Shown: in pieces, positions 1 through 8,694 of the stretch
Position numbering within the stretch: position 1 is the stretch's first letter
Layout: each line of letters starts with the position of its first letter
Assembly: GCF_025685655.1 (NCBI RefSeq)
Contig: NZ_JAGSYG010000005.1
Span: forward strand, 124,001 to 188,000
Origin: Acidicapsa ligni
Lineage (GTDB): Bacteria; Acidobacteriota; Terriglobia; Terriglobales; Acidobacteriaceae
DNA length: 64,000 nucleotides
Direction of reading: 5' to 3'
Notes under the pieces: generated by a model
Told to the model about the DNA's origin: nothing
The model's database searches: none
The model's input: only the letters and a program-made list of their open reading frames with translations
Position numbers and translations under genes: made by a program

Positions 1-1230
1 CGGAACACCTGCGGACTCAAGGTCTCTTTGCAGCAACAGGTAGAGCTTGCTACCCGGAAAGCTTCCGAGCACAACGCGCCGGCCATACATCTCGACCCAA
101 AGCCGCGCAGACTCAGGAAGGCGTTCGACGGTCCAGCTAGTAAGTCCTTTTGGAGCGAAATCGCCCATGATATGCGTAATCAGCAAGGTGACTACGCCAA
201 GTCCAATGTATGCGCGCGGATTATCTCTGGCTGTCGATCGAAGCTCTTCCCAGAAAGCATCATCGTCCTGACGAATAAGTACATGGCGTCGAAATTCGAC
301 AAGATGTGCTGTGCGTGAGAACTCGCTGCATATGTGCTTGTATGCGTGCAATCCCTGACCTAGAAACAAATCGACAGGCGAAAGCACTGGCATGTCGATG
401 CCATAGAAATCGCGCTTCTCAATGCGGTCCAACAGGGAGGCATGGCCCGGAGTATTGGTCTCGACATGTAACTCCAGAGACCAGGATGACAGGTTCTTAT
501 ATAAGTCTTTCAGCGGAATGCCAGGTATCTCGTTTTTCTTGAACTCCCAGCTTCTGCCACTGATCGCAGACAGGCGATAACCTCTGCGTTCAAGAATCTG
601 CCGGGCCTCGGAAATGCTTTTCTCTGCTACGAGAAAGTCCATATCAAACTGGTGTCTCATCTCTGGCTTAGGCACGGAATATGGGTATAGAGAGAAACCT
701 TTCAGCGTTGCGTAAGAGAGATTAGCTCGTTGAAAATCCTGCTGAATTCCGACCGACTCTGCAATCATGCCGTGCGTTCGCTTAGTATTTTCGGATAGAT
801 TCCGTTGCAGACGTGCAAGGACACGAGGCGGCAAGAGCGCGCACATGTCTAACTCTGTTACTCGATCGAGTAAGTACAATGCGAGGCCACTGATATCCAG
901 CCAAGTCAGTAATTTTCGCCACTCCCTATCAGAGAGGTTTTGCAGTCGAGAACATTGTGCAGGCAGAGGATCGCAAAAGATCAACAGAACAGCCTCGCGA
1001 ATCGATTGCTGCCTGTTTGGAATTATTGGAGATGTATTCGCATTCATTGCGGACGTCTCGATAAGTGCCTGTGTATCTCCGAGCTGTTCAACCCGCTGAG
1101 GCACAACAGGGGTATAAGGTACAAGGTGAATACCTGTTCCATGCGGAGGCCTTTGATCGGAGAAGGATGGCAACATAATTTCCTTGGTTGTGTGAGATGT
1201 CTTCGCGGGCTTCATCCTCTGTCCCTGCAT
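1..1230 (-). CDS. nucleotidyltransferase family protein (PF14907-like), 3' end outside window
   Basis: The frame is open on the minus strand from about 1230 to the window edge, so the C-terminus is missing. The diagnostic stretch LSYATLKGFSLYPYSVPKP, then RHQFDMDFLV, lies around residues 170-200. It matches the nucleotidyltransferase family (NTP_transf_5) in which a conserved DxD-type pair follows a LKG..L.P motif. A later H-x-E (ELHVET) and a helical C-terminal half also fit. The start is uncertain: ATG at 1230 or at 1215 after GGACAGAGG. It lies 52 bp downstream of the PhyH gene on the same strand, suggesting co-transcription. Family members occur in capsule and peptide-modification loci, but the substrate cannot be told here. 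Confidence 0.75.
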   Translation of the reverse strand, partial: MQGQRMKPAKTSHTTKEIMLPSFSDQRPPHGTGIHLVPYTPVVPQRVEQLGDTQALIETSAMNANTSPIIPNRQQSIREAVLLIFCDPLPAQCSRLQNLSDREWRKLLTWLDISGLALYLLDRVTELDMCALLPPRVLARLQRNLSENTKRTHGMIAESVGIQQDFQRANLSYATLKGFSLYPYSVPKPEMRHQFDMDFLVAEKSISEARQILERRGYRLSAISGRSWEFKKNEIPGIPLKDLYKNLSSWSLELHVETNTPGHASLLDRIEKRDFYGIDMPVLSPVDLFLGQGLHAYKHICSEFSRTAHLVEFRRHVLIRQDDDAFWEELRSTARDNPRAYIGLGVVTLLITHIMGDFAPKGLTSWTVERLPESARLWVEMYGRRVVLGSFPGSKLYLLLQRDLESAGVP

Positions 1231-1282
1231 ACCGCTGTACAAAAATATGAGCTCTTATCGATTGCGCATAATTCAATAGTTA

Positions 1283-2227
1283 TTAAATCTGGCTAAAAAT
1301 TCTGGCATACCTCGCCCGCTTGGATGGAGATTCTGCTGTCTTTGCAAGCTCTTCTATCTCGGCTTTGGACGGCTTGAGTGCCAGGGGCATTTGCTTCCAG
1401 TAGTACTTCAAATCATCCGAATGCCATTGGGAGTACGTTGTTTCCCATGACTTTCCAGACTCTCCGCCAAACGCCAGGTTGGCAGGATTTAGAACTCGCT
1501 CGTAATTTTGAAATCTACAATCGAGCGAGAGGCGAAGCTGGTTCGATAGGTTCGGAGAAGCCGCATGCACTGTCAGACTGTGAAAGATGAGCACGTCGCC
1601 CGCATTGATTTCGCCGCCGGCCCACTCTTCTCCCTGCGCTGCTCCATCGGGAATCGCAGGAATGTATGCCTGGTCGTGAGCCTGAAAGCCGAAACGGTGA
1701 GAGCCTTCCAAAATTTTTAGAGGCCCCTGATTAATTGGGCAATCATGGAACGGAATCCACGCGGTAAAACATTCGACATCCCCATCCATGAACCGATAGT
1801 CCTGGTGTGCGTGGACCACCAGGCGCTCGCAATTTGGAAAGATCAAACGCCCAATGGGTTTAGGGTGAACCAGGAGCTGCTCGCCAACAAGCATGCTCAT
1901 GGCTTGTTTCAGAGCAGGATGGTGCGCAATGGAATGAAACGATTCCAGGTTGAAAATCTCCTGGTAGGTGCGTTTGAATGACGGATCGGGATCGCCGCAG
2001 GCCGCGCTCATATTGGCGATGCGCTCCAGCGGGTCATGCTCGGGCAGCAACCAGCCCGCGTTGCTCAGTATCTGCGTTGTCTCACTAAGCACCGAGCCAA
2101 GAGCGTCATGTGGCAGCAACCCTCGAATCAGTAGATACCCTCGTGCGTCAATCTCTTCTTTTAGGGCGCTCGATGTCAGATCACACGCTCGAATTTCGCG
2201 AAATGGCTTCACTTGCTCTTCCTCCAT
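1283..2227 (-). CDS. phytanoyl-CoA dioxygenase (PhyH) family protein
   Basis: About 314 residues of a Fe(II)/2-oxoglutarate-dependent oxygenase. The iron-binding facial triad is visible as HQD in VVHAHQDYRFM and a distal His in HSLTVHAASPN. An Arg in LRLSLDCRF is placed to bind 2-oxoglutarate. The length fits the PhyH family (about 280-320 aa). I chose ATG at 2227 rather than the upstream TTG at 2245. The gene is probably the first of a leftward pair with the nucleotidyltransferase. Bacterial PhyH proteins mostly hydroxylate small molecules in secondary or lipid metabolism; the substrate here is unknown. Confidence 0.85.
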   Translation of the reverse strand: MEEEQVKPFREIRACDLTSSALKEEIDARGYLLIRGLLPHDALGSVLSETTQILSNAGWLLPEHDPLERIANMSAACGDPDPSFKRTYQEIFNLESFHSIAHHPALKQAMSMLVGEQLLVHPKPIGRLIFPNCERLVVHAHQDYRFMDGDVECFTAWIPFHDCPINQGPLKILEGSHRFGFQAHDQAYIPAIPDGAAQGEEWAGGEINAGDVLIFHSLTVHAASPNLSNQLRLSLDCRFQNYERVLNPANLAFGGESGKSWETTYSQWHSDDLKYYWKQMPLALKPSKAEIEELAKTAESPSKRARYARIFSQI

Positions 2228-2508
2228 CACATGCCTGGCCGGCAATAGGAACTCTGATGTAAGAAAAGTAGCAGTTGGCCAAACTCGAGATGTCAGCCAG
2301 ATATCTCCAAAATGTAATTTTCGTAGGACCCGTTCATCGCTGTGGATAATTGTGCCCTGTGTTCATTCCGCCACACCTCCTCCGCTCATTCGATCCCTGC
2401 TGGCGGCGGTACACCCCATAAAAGAGGTGGCGCTCATTTAACTGGCACTATTTGTATCCCGCTGGAATGCCTGTTGTAGGCTGGAAAAGAAAGTATCCCG
2501 AGACTTCT

Positions 2509-3954
2509 ATGACAGTGCCAGAGCAGTGGACAGGTGACGAGTGCCGCGATGTCATGAGCGCGATCCCCGTATACGTGTGGTCAGCGCTGCCCGACGGTAC
2601 GGTTGATTTTGTCAATCCTCAATGGCAGCAGTATACGGGCCTTCCTGCGAGCGCGGCTTTTGGCTGGAAGTGGGAATCGGTGATTCATGCTGAGGATGTG
2701 GATCGCTACACTTCGGCCTGGAGGTCATCGCTTGATAGCCTTCACCCTTTAGAACAAGAGATACGCGTACTCAGCAAAAATGGGGTTTATCGATGGTGGC
2801 TCATTCGATGTACTCCTGCATATGGCAGTTCAGGCCAACTCCAGAGATGGTATGGCGCGGGTTTCGATATCGATGACCGAAAACGAGTACAGGAAGAGCT
2901 GCAACGCAACGATGAAATCGTCCATGATCGTATCGAGCAAGAACTTCGCGACACGATCGATGCGATTCCAGTGCTTTGCGGAACGCTGTCGTCCGATGGA
3001 AATGTCGACTTCTTCAACCGGCGTACGCTTGAATACTATGGTCTGTCTTCTGAGCAAATGATTGGTTTCAACTGGAAGAATGTGGTCCATCCAGATGATC
3101 TGCCCAGGCTTGTCGCGGCCCAGCAGGAATCTTTTCCTGCCGGACGGTCGCTTGATATCGAGACGCGATGCAGACGGGCTGACGGGGTATATCGCTGGGT
3201 GATCCATCGCATCGTGCCGAGGTATGACGAACGTGGGGAGATCGTCAAATGGTACGGCATAACCTTCGATATTGAAGATCGTAAGCGTGCTGAGGAAGCA
3301 GTGCTGGAGCAGCGTGTCTTCGAGCGCACCCGGATAGCACGCGATCTTCACGACACCCTGTTGCAGAACTTTCAAGCGACGCTGCTCATGTTAGGTGCCG
3401 CGAAGAATCTTCTCGATGGAGGGCCGGTTAAAGAAGCGCTCGAACAAGCCCTTGTTAAGGCTGACCGTGCTATTGCTGAGGGCAGAGATGCAATCCAGGG
3501 CCTGCGTCTGGGTGCGGAGGAGCCTGGAGATCTCATCACGGTGCTGACTACGCTGGGCAAAGGCCTGGCCGCCGGGCTTGAGACTGTGGGTGGGCCTGCG
3601 TTTCATGTGGAAGTTTCAGGCATTCCTGCCCGCTTGCATCCATCCGTTATTCACGAAGTCGTCAGTATCGGTAGCGAAGCTCTCCGAAATGCTTTCCGTC
3701 ACGCTCGTGCAAAGCATATATGGCTGCACTTCCTATACGAGGCGGCGGAATTTCGCCTTGCTGTCGTTGATGACGGTATAGGCATCGATCCCACCATTCT
3801 GGTTAAGGGACGAGGCGAAGGCCACTTTGGATTGGCTGGTATGCGCGAGCGCGCAAAGATCGTCAGCGGTGAATTCGCTCCCTGGAGTGAACTTGAGGTT
3901 GGGACTAGGATCGAGCTGAAGATCCAGGCGCCACACGCGTATGATGTTTCGTAA
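2509..3954 (+). CDS. PAS-PAS sensor histidine kinase (HisKA_3/NarX type)
   Basis: Cytoplasmic kinase of about 481 aa with no clear membrane segment. Two PAS/PAC modules are recognised: PNGT-like folds around residues 12-130 and 145-262, each ending in a PAC signature (WYGAGFDIDDRKR and WYGITFDIEDRKR). A HisKA_3 dimerisation helix carries the phospho-acceptor His near residue 281 in RIARDLHDTLLQ. The HATPase lobe has an N-box (SEALRNAFRHA) and a G-box (VDDGIGI, GHFGLAGMRERA). A TTG at 2452 and ATG at 2467 are alternative starts. The NarL-type regulator 540 bp downstream is its likely partner. The PAS signal is unknown. Confidence 0.9.
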   Translation: MTVPEQWTGDECRDVMSAIPVYVWSALPDGTVDFVNPQWQQYTGLPASAAFGWKWESVIHAEDVDRYTSAWRSSLDSLHPLEQEIRVLSKNGVYRWWLIRCTPAYGSSGQLQRWYGAGFDIDDRKRVQEELQRNDEIVHDRIEQELRDTIDAIPVLCGTLSSDGNVDFFNRRTLEYYGLSSEQMIGFNWKNVVHPDDLPRLVAAQQESFPAGRSLDIETRCRRADGVYRWVIHRIVPRYDERGEIVKWYGITFDIEDRKRAEEAVLEQRVFERTRIARDLHDTLLQNFQATLLMLGAAKNLLDGGPVKEALEQALVKADRAIAEGRDAIQGLRLGAEEPGDLITVLTTLGKGLAAGLETVGGPAFHVEVSGIPARLHPSVIHEVVSIGSEALRNAFRHARAKHIWLHFLYEAAEFRLAVVDDGIGIDPTILVKGRGEGHFGLAGMRERAKIVSGEFAPWSELEVGTRIELKIQAPHAYDVS

Positions 3955-4493
3955 ACGTCACGAACTAGACGGAGCGCGCGGTTTTGAATGTCATCTTTTG
4001 CCGGTCGAAGGTCTTCGCGAAACCATCACACTGTGGGTCTCTTCATCGCATCCTGAGTGGCTATCGGATGCAATCTCTTCATTTTGATACTGGTGCAGAG
4101 GTACGCGCACACGAAAGTGTAGTTCGCCAACCCTTCTAATGTGGCGTTGCAAAAGAAGAGGAATAGAGCACAATGAGCTTGCTTATCTGCGCTATTCGAG
4201 CGCTTCATCTTTCCGGCATGGGTGCGGCTTGTCTGAATTGTCGATTGGATTGCTGCGGAAGGATCGTGTCAATGCCGGCGATTACGAGCAATGAAGAGCG
4301 AAAGCGCCAGAGGAGACGCGAACAGATACTACCAAGAGAAGTTATGGGGGAACCAAATAACCAGATTTGGAAGTATGATGCACCGCCGCTGCGATCGTGT
4401 TTAGAAAGCAATCGCCTAAACTGATATGTTGGCGGAGACCATCAAGCCCTGCGAGGTGTGCTCGGCATGGCGGAAGGGCTGGCGGTAATAAGT
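3955..4493. other. intergenic region between kinase and regulator
   Basis: About 540 bp with no convincing gene. Short open frames here (for example 4173-4424) have no family signature and atypical composition. The only structured feature is the CACAC-GAAA-GTGT hairpin at 4108-4120, listed separately. The promoter of the response regulator presumably lies in the right half. Confidence 0.6.
4108..4125. promoter_or_regulatory. CACAC-GAAA-GTGT inverted repeat, copy 1
   Basis: A short inverted repeat (ACAC/GTGT around GAAA) followed by AGTTCGCC. The same arrangement with a longer stem recurs at 5240-5255, followed by GGTTCTGC. The two copies flank the response regulator gene. It is either a shared protein-binding site or an RNA hairpin with a GNRA-type loop; the sequence alone cannot decide. 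Confidence 0.4.
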
Positions 4494-5120
4494 ATGACAC
4501 CGAAACGGATTACCGTGATGTGCGTAGATGACCATCCCCTCATGCGGGACGGTATCGCTTTTGCCCTACAGCAGGAATCTGACATCGAGCTTGTGGCGCA
4601 AGCTGAAAACGGTACGAAAGCTGTTAAAGCATTTCGGCAGCACCTTCCGGATGTTACGCTCATGGATCTACAGATGCCTGAGATGGATGGCATTGAAGCT
4701 ATGTCGCAGATCCTCGCAGAGTTTCCAAAGGCTCGCATTGTTGTGCTGACTACATATTCCGGAGACATCCATGCAAGCAGGGCGCTCAGGCTGGGGGCGA
4801 TGGGATATCTACTTAAAGGTCTCCTTCGTACAGACTTGGTTAAGACAATTCGGGCCGTGCACTCTGGAGTTCGCTGCGTTCCATCGGAGGTCGCCCAGGA
4901 AATTGCCACTCATCTTGCGGTCGGGCATCTTTCAGAAAGAGAGCTTCAAGTGCTCCGTCTGGTTGCGGATGGAAACTCCAACAAGGTGATAGCAGACCTG
5001 CTGCGGATTACAGAAGATACCATCAAGGGCCACATGCGAAATGTGATGCAAAAGCTGCAGGCAAATGATCGCACCCATGCGGTGACGATAGCGACAAAGC
5101 GCGGTTATCTGAATGGCTGA
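4494..5120 (+). CDS. NarL/FixJ-type response regulator
   Basis: About 208 aa. The N-terminal receiver has the acidic pair in CVDDHPLM, phospho-acceptor Asp58 in VTLMDLQMPEMDG, the Thr/Ser switch in VVLTTYSG and Lys in GYLLKG. The C-terminal LuxR-type HTH is LSERELQVLRLVADGNSNK followed by TIKGHMRNVMQKL. ATG at 4494 starts directly before the receiver; the upstream start at 4458 adds an unconserved tail. It is the expected partner of the PAS kinase at 2509-3954 and sits directly upstream of the efflux operon, which it may control. Confidence 0.9.
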   Translation: MTPKRITVMCVDDHPLMRDGIAFALQQESDIELVAQAENGTKAVKAFRQHLPDVTLMDLQMPEMDGIEAMSQILAEFPKARIVVLTTYSGDIHASRALRLGAMGYLLKGLLRTDLVKTIRAVHSGVRCVPSEVAQEIATHLAVGHLSERELQVLRLVADGNSNKVIADLLRITEDTIKGHMRNVMQKLQANDRTHAVTIATKRGYLNG

Positions 5121-5239
5121 CACGATTTACGATCGACAGAATCCAGCGACTACAACAGCTCGTCGCAGGAAAGTACTCGCCTTTGGTTTCACGGGAGAAA
5201 ACATTTCTCCGCTCGTCTCTTGTTGTTTCTGTTAGATAG

Positions 5240-5255
5240 CCACACGAAAGTGTGG
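5240..5255. promoter_or_regulatory. CCACAC-GAAA-GTGTGG inverted repeat, copy 2
   Basis: Perfect 6-bp arms around GAAA, about 137 bp upstream of the ytcA-like start and 120 bp after the response regulator stop. With copy 1 it shares CACACGAAAGTGT, then RGTTC and GC. It is placed to be an operator of the efflux operon or an RNA hairpin in its leader. It could also act as a weak terminator for the regulator gene, though no T-run follows. Confidence 0.45.
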
Positions 5256-5391
5256 TTCTGCGACCACAGTAAAGCTTGTTCCTCAAGCTGCGATATTTTC
5301 GTTACACTCTGAAGAGATCAAGAAATCCTTTCTCATTCGACATCGTAGGCAGGAGGCACTCTCACACCTGTCTGAATGCAAGGAACGGCGA

Positions 5392-5718
5392 ATGAAAGTA
5401 ATGATGATCCTTCGCGGCGCACACATGAAATTAAATGTCTGCGCTCGCCATCTAACGCGACCTGCCTCGGTTATATTCGTGGCAGTTGAATCATTGTCTC
5501 TGACCGGTTGCGGTGGAGCGCCCTCGATTACTATAGCCGGCGCCTACTTCCCAGCGTGGCTTTTGTGTGCCCTCATAGCAGTTCTTGCCGCGGTGATGGC
5601 ACGCAGCTTGATGCTCGTTAGTGGGCTTGCAAACCATATCCCCTATCAGTTAGCAGTCTGTTCATCGATCGGTGTAATTGCCGGCCTCGTTATGTGGCAG
5701 CTTTGGGTGGTGCATTGA
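5392..5718 (+). CDS. ytcA: YtcA-like small inner-membrane lipoprotein
   Basis: A 108-aa protein with a lipobox (LSLTGCGG) after a basic N-terminus, then two hydrophobic segments (AWLLCALIAVLAAVMA and a GVIAGLVMWQLWV tail). The block GCGGAPSITIAGAYFPAWL fits the YtcA family. In E. coli ytcA precedes mdtN, mdtO and mdtP, exactly the order seen here. The stop overlaps the mdtN-like start by one base (TGATG), indicating translational coupling. Its biochemical role is unknown. An internal ATG at 5425 is an alternative start. Confidence 0.8.
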   Translation: MKVMMILRGAHMKLNVCARHLTRPASVIFVAVESLSLTGCGGAPSITIAGAYFPAWLLCALIAVLAAVMARSLMLVSGLANHIPYQLAVCSSIGVIAGLVMWQLWVVH

Positions 5719-6764
5719 TGACGGAAGCTCGTGGAATTCGTAAGCGCAAACCTCTGGGCGCGGTGATTGCTCTCATTCTTGTTATCCTCGCCGCGTTTTT
5801 CTGGGGTCGAACATTATTAACGTCGAAGCCCAGCACCGATGATGCAAGCATCGACGGCGAGGTCGTGCACGTTGCGCCGTTGGTCGGTGGGCGAATCATT
5901 GAATTAGCTGTTCACGAAAATCAACTCGTACACAAAGGCGATCTGTTGTTCCGGATCGATCCGGTTCCATATCAAATCAATGTAACGACGGCAGAGGCTA
6001 ATCTCGATGTCGCGCGCGCGAGCGTAGGTTCTAAAAAACGTTTTGTCGCTACGCAGCGTTGGAATGCGGATATTGCAACGGAACAAATTGGTCGAGCCAA
6101 AGATAACCTGGCTCTTTCGCAAAGAACGCAAGAGCGCCTCGGACCGTTGGCTGCCAAAGGATATATTCCACAGCAACAGTTCGATCAGGCAAAGGTTGCG
6201 ACGCAGGATGCGACAACCTCACTCGCTCAAACGGAAAAGCAACAACGTGCCGCTGAAAGCTCGGTGGATACTGCCGACGCTGTGGTTGCGAGCGTAAGGG
6301 CCGCAGCCGCTGAGCTTGCCAATGCACGCCGTGCCTTGTCAGACACGGAAGTGCGAGCCCCGCATGATGGGCGCATTGTCGGCTTGACTATATCGACGGG
6401 CGAAGTCGTTGCTCCATCGCAGGCGCTCTTTACCCTCATCAATACTGAAGAGTGGTTCGCTTCGGCAAACTTCCGAGAGACCGATCTCAATCGAATCGAG
6501 CCTGGGGCCTGCGTGACCGTCTACTCGATGATCGATCGCAGCGTGCCGATAAAGGGCGTTGTGGAGAGTGTTGGATACGGGGTGCTCGACACGGACAAGA
6601 TTGACGTGCCCAGAGCCGCTCCTTATATACAACCTTCGCTCAATTGGGTCAGGGTGGCACAGCGGTTTCCGGTGCGCATTCGCCTGGAGAGCCCACCCGA
6701 ACGTCTGGTCAGGCTGGGCGCCAGCGCCGTTGTGGAGGTTGCACATGGCCACGCGTGCCGATAG
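5718..6764 (+). CDS. mdtN: MdtN-like periplasmic adaptor (HlyD family)
   Basis: About 348 aa. A single N-terminal membrane anchor (AVIALILVILAAFFWG) is followed by a lipoyl/barrel-sandwich half (VVHVAPLVGGRIIELAVHEN), a long alpha-hairpin (about residues 85-190, rich in Ala, Gln and Arg) and the second lipoyl half (VRAPHDGRIVGLTISTGEVV). This is the usual layout of membrane fusion proteins, which bridge the inner-membrane pump and the outer-membrane channel. ATG at 5718 is coupled to the ytcA stop; the upstream ATG at 5694 would overlap it by 25 bp. Confidence 0.9.
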   Translation: MTEARGIRKRKPLGAVIALILVILAAFFWGRTLLTSKPSTDDASIDGEVVHVAPLVGGRIIELAVHENQLVHKGDLLFRIDPVPYQINVTTAEANLDVARASVGSKKRFVATQRWNADIATEQIGRAKDNLALSQRTQERLGPLAAKGYIPQQQFDQAKVATQDATTSLAQTEKQQRAAESSVDTADAVVASVRAAAAELANARRALSDTEVRAPHDGRIVGLTISTGEVVAPSQALFTLINTEEWFASANFRETDLNRIEPGACVTVYSMIDRSVPIKGVVESVGYGVLDTDKIDVPRAAPYIQPSLNWVRVAQRFPVRIRLESPPERLVRLGASAVVEVAHGHACR

Positions 6765-8694
6765 TGGAATTCGATGGGCGTCCGTATGGCAGCTCATTGC
6801 AGACCCTGCTCCTGGGCGGTTAGCATTCGCCGCGCGCCTCGCGTTGATTTGCACGCTCGTGGCTATTTTTGCAGAGACCTACACAACCCCTGAGATCGCG
6901 CTCACTGTCTATCTCGTGTTTTTTTTGAATAAGCCGGACCGCATGTCTAGCATGGCGCTGACCATCGCAATAACAGTACTCATAACTCTTCTCGTGGGAC
7001 TTCTGCTGCTTCTCGCGGAACCTGTCTGGGCCAGTTCTGCCGTGCGAGTTTTAACGATGGCATCAATCTCGTTCGCCATGCTTTTTTTTGCTTCCGCAAG
7101 CAAGTTAAAGCCGTTGGCATCCACCATAGCGCTCGTTCTCGCGTATGCACTGGATGTATTAGGCTCAGTGCCGGTCGGGGAATTGGGGACACGCGGTCTG
7201 CTTTACGCATGGCTCTTCGTCGGAATTCCCGCACTCATCTCAGTCGTCGTAAACCTGCTCATTGCGCCATCTCCGCGCAGCATTGCACAGAAGGAAATCG
7301 CAGAGCGGCTTCGCTTCGCCGCAAAACTTTTAATTGAAAGTGATGATGTTGCGATTAGCAGGCCAGCGCGTTACGCACCGATAGAGGACGCTGAAACGCA
7401 GGCTCACCTCAAGCTGGCCGGTCTTGAAAAGACAAGCAGCGATGAGGATATTGCCGCTTTGAAAGGCGCCTCCGATTGTGTCGTCATCGTGCTCTCCGCA
7501 GTACAGCTCATGCTGGACGAGCCTCAGGCAATGCCTCCCGAAAACCTCAAGCGGGCGATTGAATTCCGGCTACTGGAAGTGGCCTCTATCTTCGCCGCCG
7601 GCGGCTATGCAGCCAAGGTCGATCCGGTAAACATCGATGATGATTGCACCGGCCTCGCCGTTTCAGCAGTGGACTTTCTCAACACGGGGCTTACACAGTT
7701 CGGCGAGTTGAGGCCGACCAAGAGTTTGGAGAAACCGAAAGAGCACGCAGGGTTCTTCCTGCCCGATGCATTCACGAATCCGGCGCATACGAAGTTTGCG
7801 TTCAAGATCACGGCCGCAGCGATGCTGTGCTACCTTCTCTATTCCATCCTTAGCTGGCCCGGCATCCATACGGCGCTGATCACATGCTTTATCGTCTCGC
7901 TTGGAACAGCCGCGGAGAGTGTAGAGAAGTTGACCCTACGTATTCTTGGATGCCTGGTCGGTGCCGGGCTGGGGCTACTGGTCATGATCAAGGTGATTCC
8001 TTTGGTGACGAACATCGGAAGCCTGGCAGTGATTGTTTTTGTTGGCGCGTTTCTCGGAGCGTGGATCGCGGCCGGCGACAAGCACATTTCCTATGCTGGA
8101 TTTCAGATCGCATTTGCATATTTTCTTTGTGTAATCCAAGGCCCGTCGCCTTCGTTCAACATGGTGGTTGCCCGTGACCGCGTGATCGGTATTCTTCTGG
8201 GAAATATAGTTTCGTATTTCATGGCAACACGGATTTGGCCGGTCAGTGTTGGTCCGCGTATTGACAATGCTCTTCACAAAGCCAGGCACAACCTTGAGAA
8301 TATGATGGAGGCAATCGATAGATGGTCGCGGCGGCGTCTCGCGGCTGAGACACATTCGATATTGGACGCGATCAAGAGCGATATCCATCTGGCTGCTTAC
8401 GAGCCCGCATCCATTCGGCCCGGAAGCACCTGGCTCGACGCGCAACAACATGCGGCAGAAGCAGCTCGAAGGTTGGAGCCAGTACTCCTCGGTATTGCAG
8501 AGCTGGCTCCCGAACAGGAAAGGAGCCGCCTTCGCGGTCTCCTGAACTGGTGTGCTGAAACCGAGCCCTACACTAATCCGAACAACCGCACTGAAGTTAA
8601 ATCCCTCGTACCTTTGGAAAATCTGGTGCGCGTTCGAATCAGCGCATTCGAGCAGGCCTTGTCGAATCTCAAACAGGCGGGACAAGATGAATAA
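6745..8694 (+). CDS. mdtO: MdtO-like FUSC-family efflux permease
   Basis: About 649 aa. Two blocks of membrane helices (roughly residues 20-180 and 410-540) are separated by a soluble region, the FUSC/aromatic acid exporter layout of MdtO and AaeB. The start ATG at 6745 follows GGAGG and overlaps the mdtN stop by 20 bp; the longer frame from 6559 is only a shadow over mdtN. It likely supplies the inner-membrane translocation step. The substrate is unknown; relatives export aromatic acids or confer resistance to dyes and sulfonamides. Confidence 0.88.
   Translation: MATRADSGIRWASVWQLIADPAPGRLAFAARLALICTLVAIFAETYTTPEIALTVYLVFFLNKPDRMSSMALTIAITVLITLLVGLLLLLAEPVWASSAVRVLTMASISFAMLFFASASKLKPLASTIALVLAYALDVLGSVPVGELGTRGLLYAWLFVGIPALISVVVNLLIAPSPRSIAQKEIAERLRFAAKLLIESDDVAISRPARYAPIEDAETQAHLKLAGLEKTSSDEDIAALKGASDCVVIVLSAVQLMLDEPQAMPPENLKRAIEFRLLEVASIFAAGGYAAKVDPVNIDDDCTGLAVSAVDFLNTGLTQFGELRPTKSLEKPKEHAGFFLPDAFTNPAHTKFAFKITAAAMLCYLLYSILSWPGIHTALITCFIVSLGTAAESVEKLTLRILGCLVGAGLGLLVMIKVIPLVTNIGSLAVIVFVGAFLGAWIAAGDKHISYAGFQIAFAYFLCVIQGPSPSFNMVVARDRVIGILLGNIVSYFMATRIWPVSVGPRIDNALHKARHNLENMMEAIDRWSRRRLAAETHSILDAIKSDIHLAAYEPASIRPGSTWLDAQQHAAEAARRLEPVLLGIAELAPEQERSRLRGLLNWCAETEPYTNPNNRTEVKSLVPLENLVRVRISAFEQALSNLKQAGQDE

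Noticed and set aside
4173-4424. 83-codon open frame between kinase and regulator
   Set aside because: No domain, unusual residue mix (clusters of Cys and Arg) and no ribosome-binding site.
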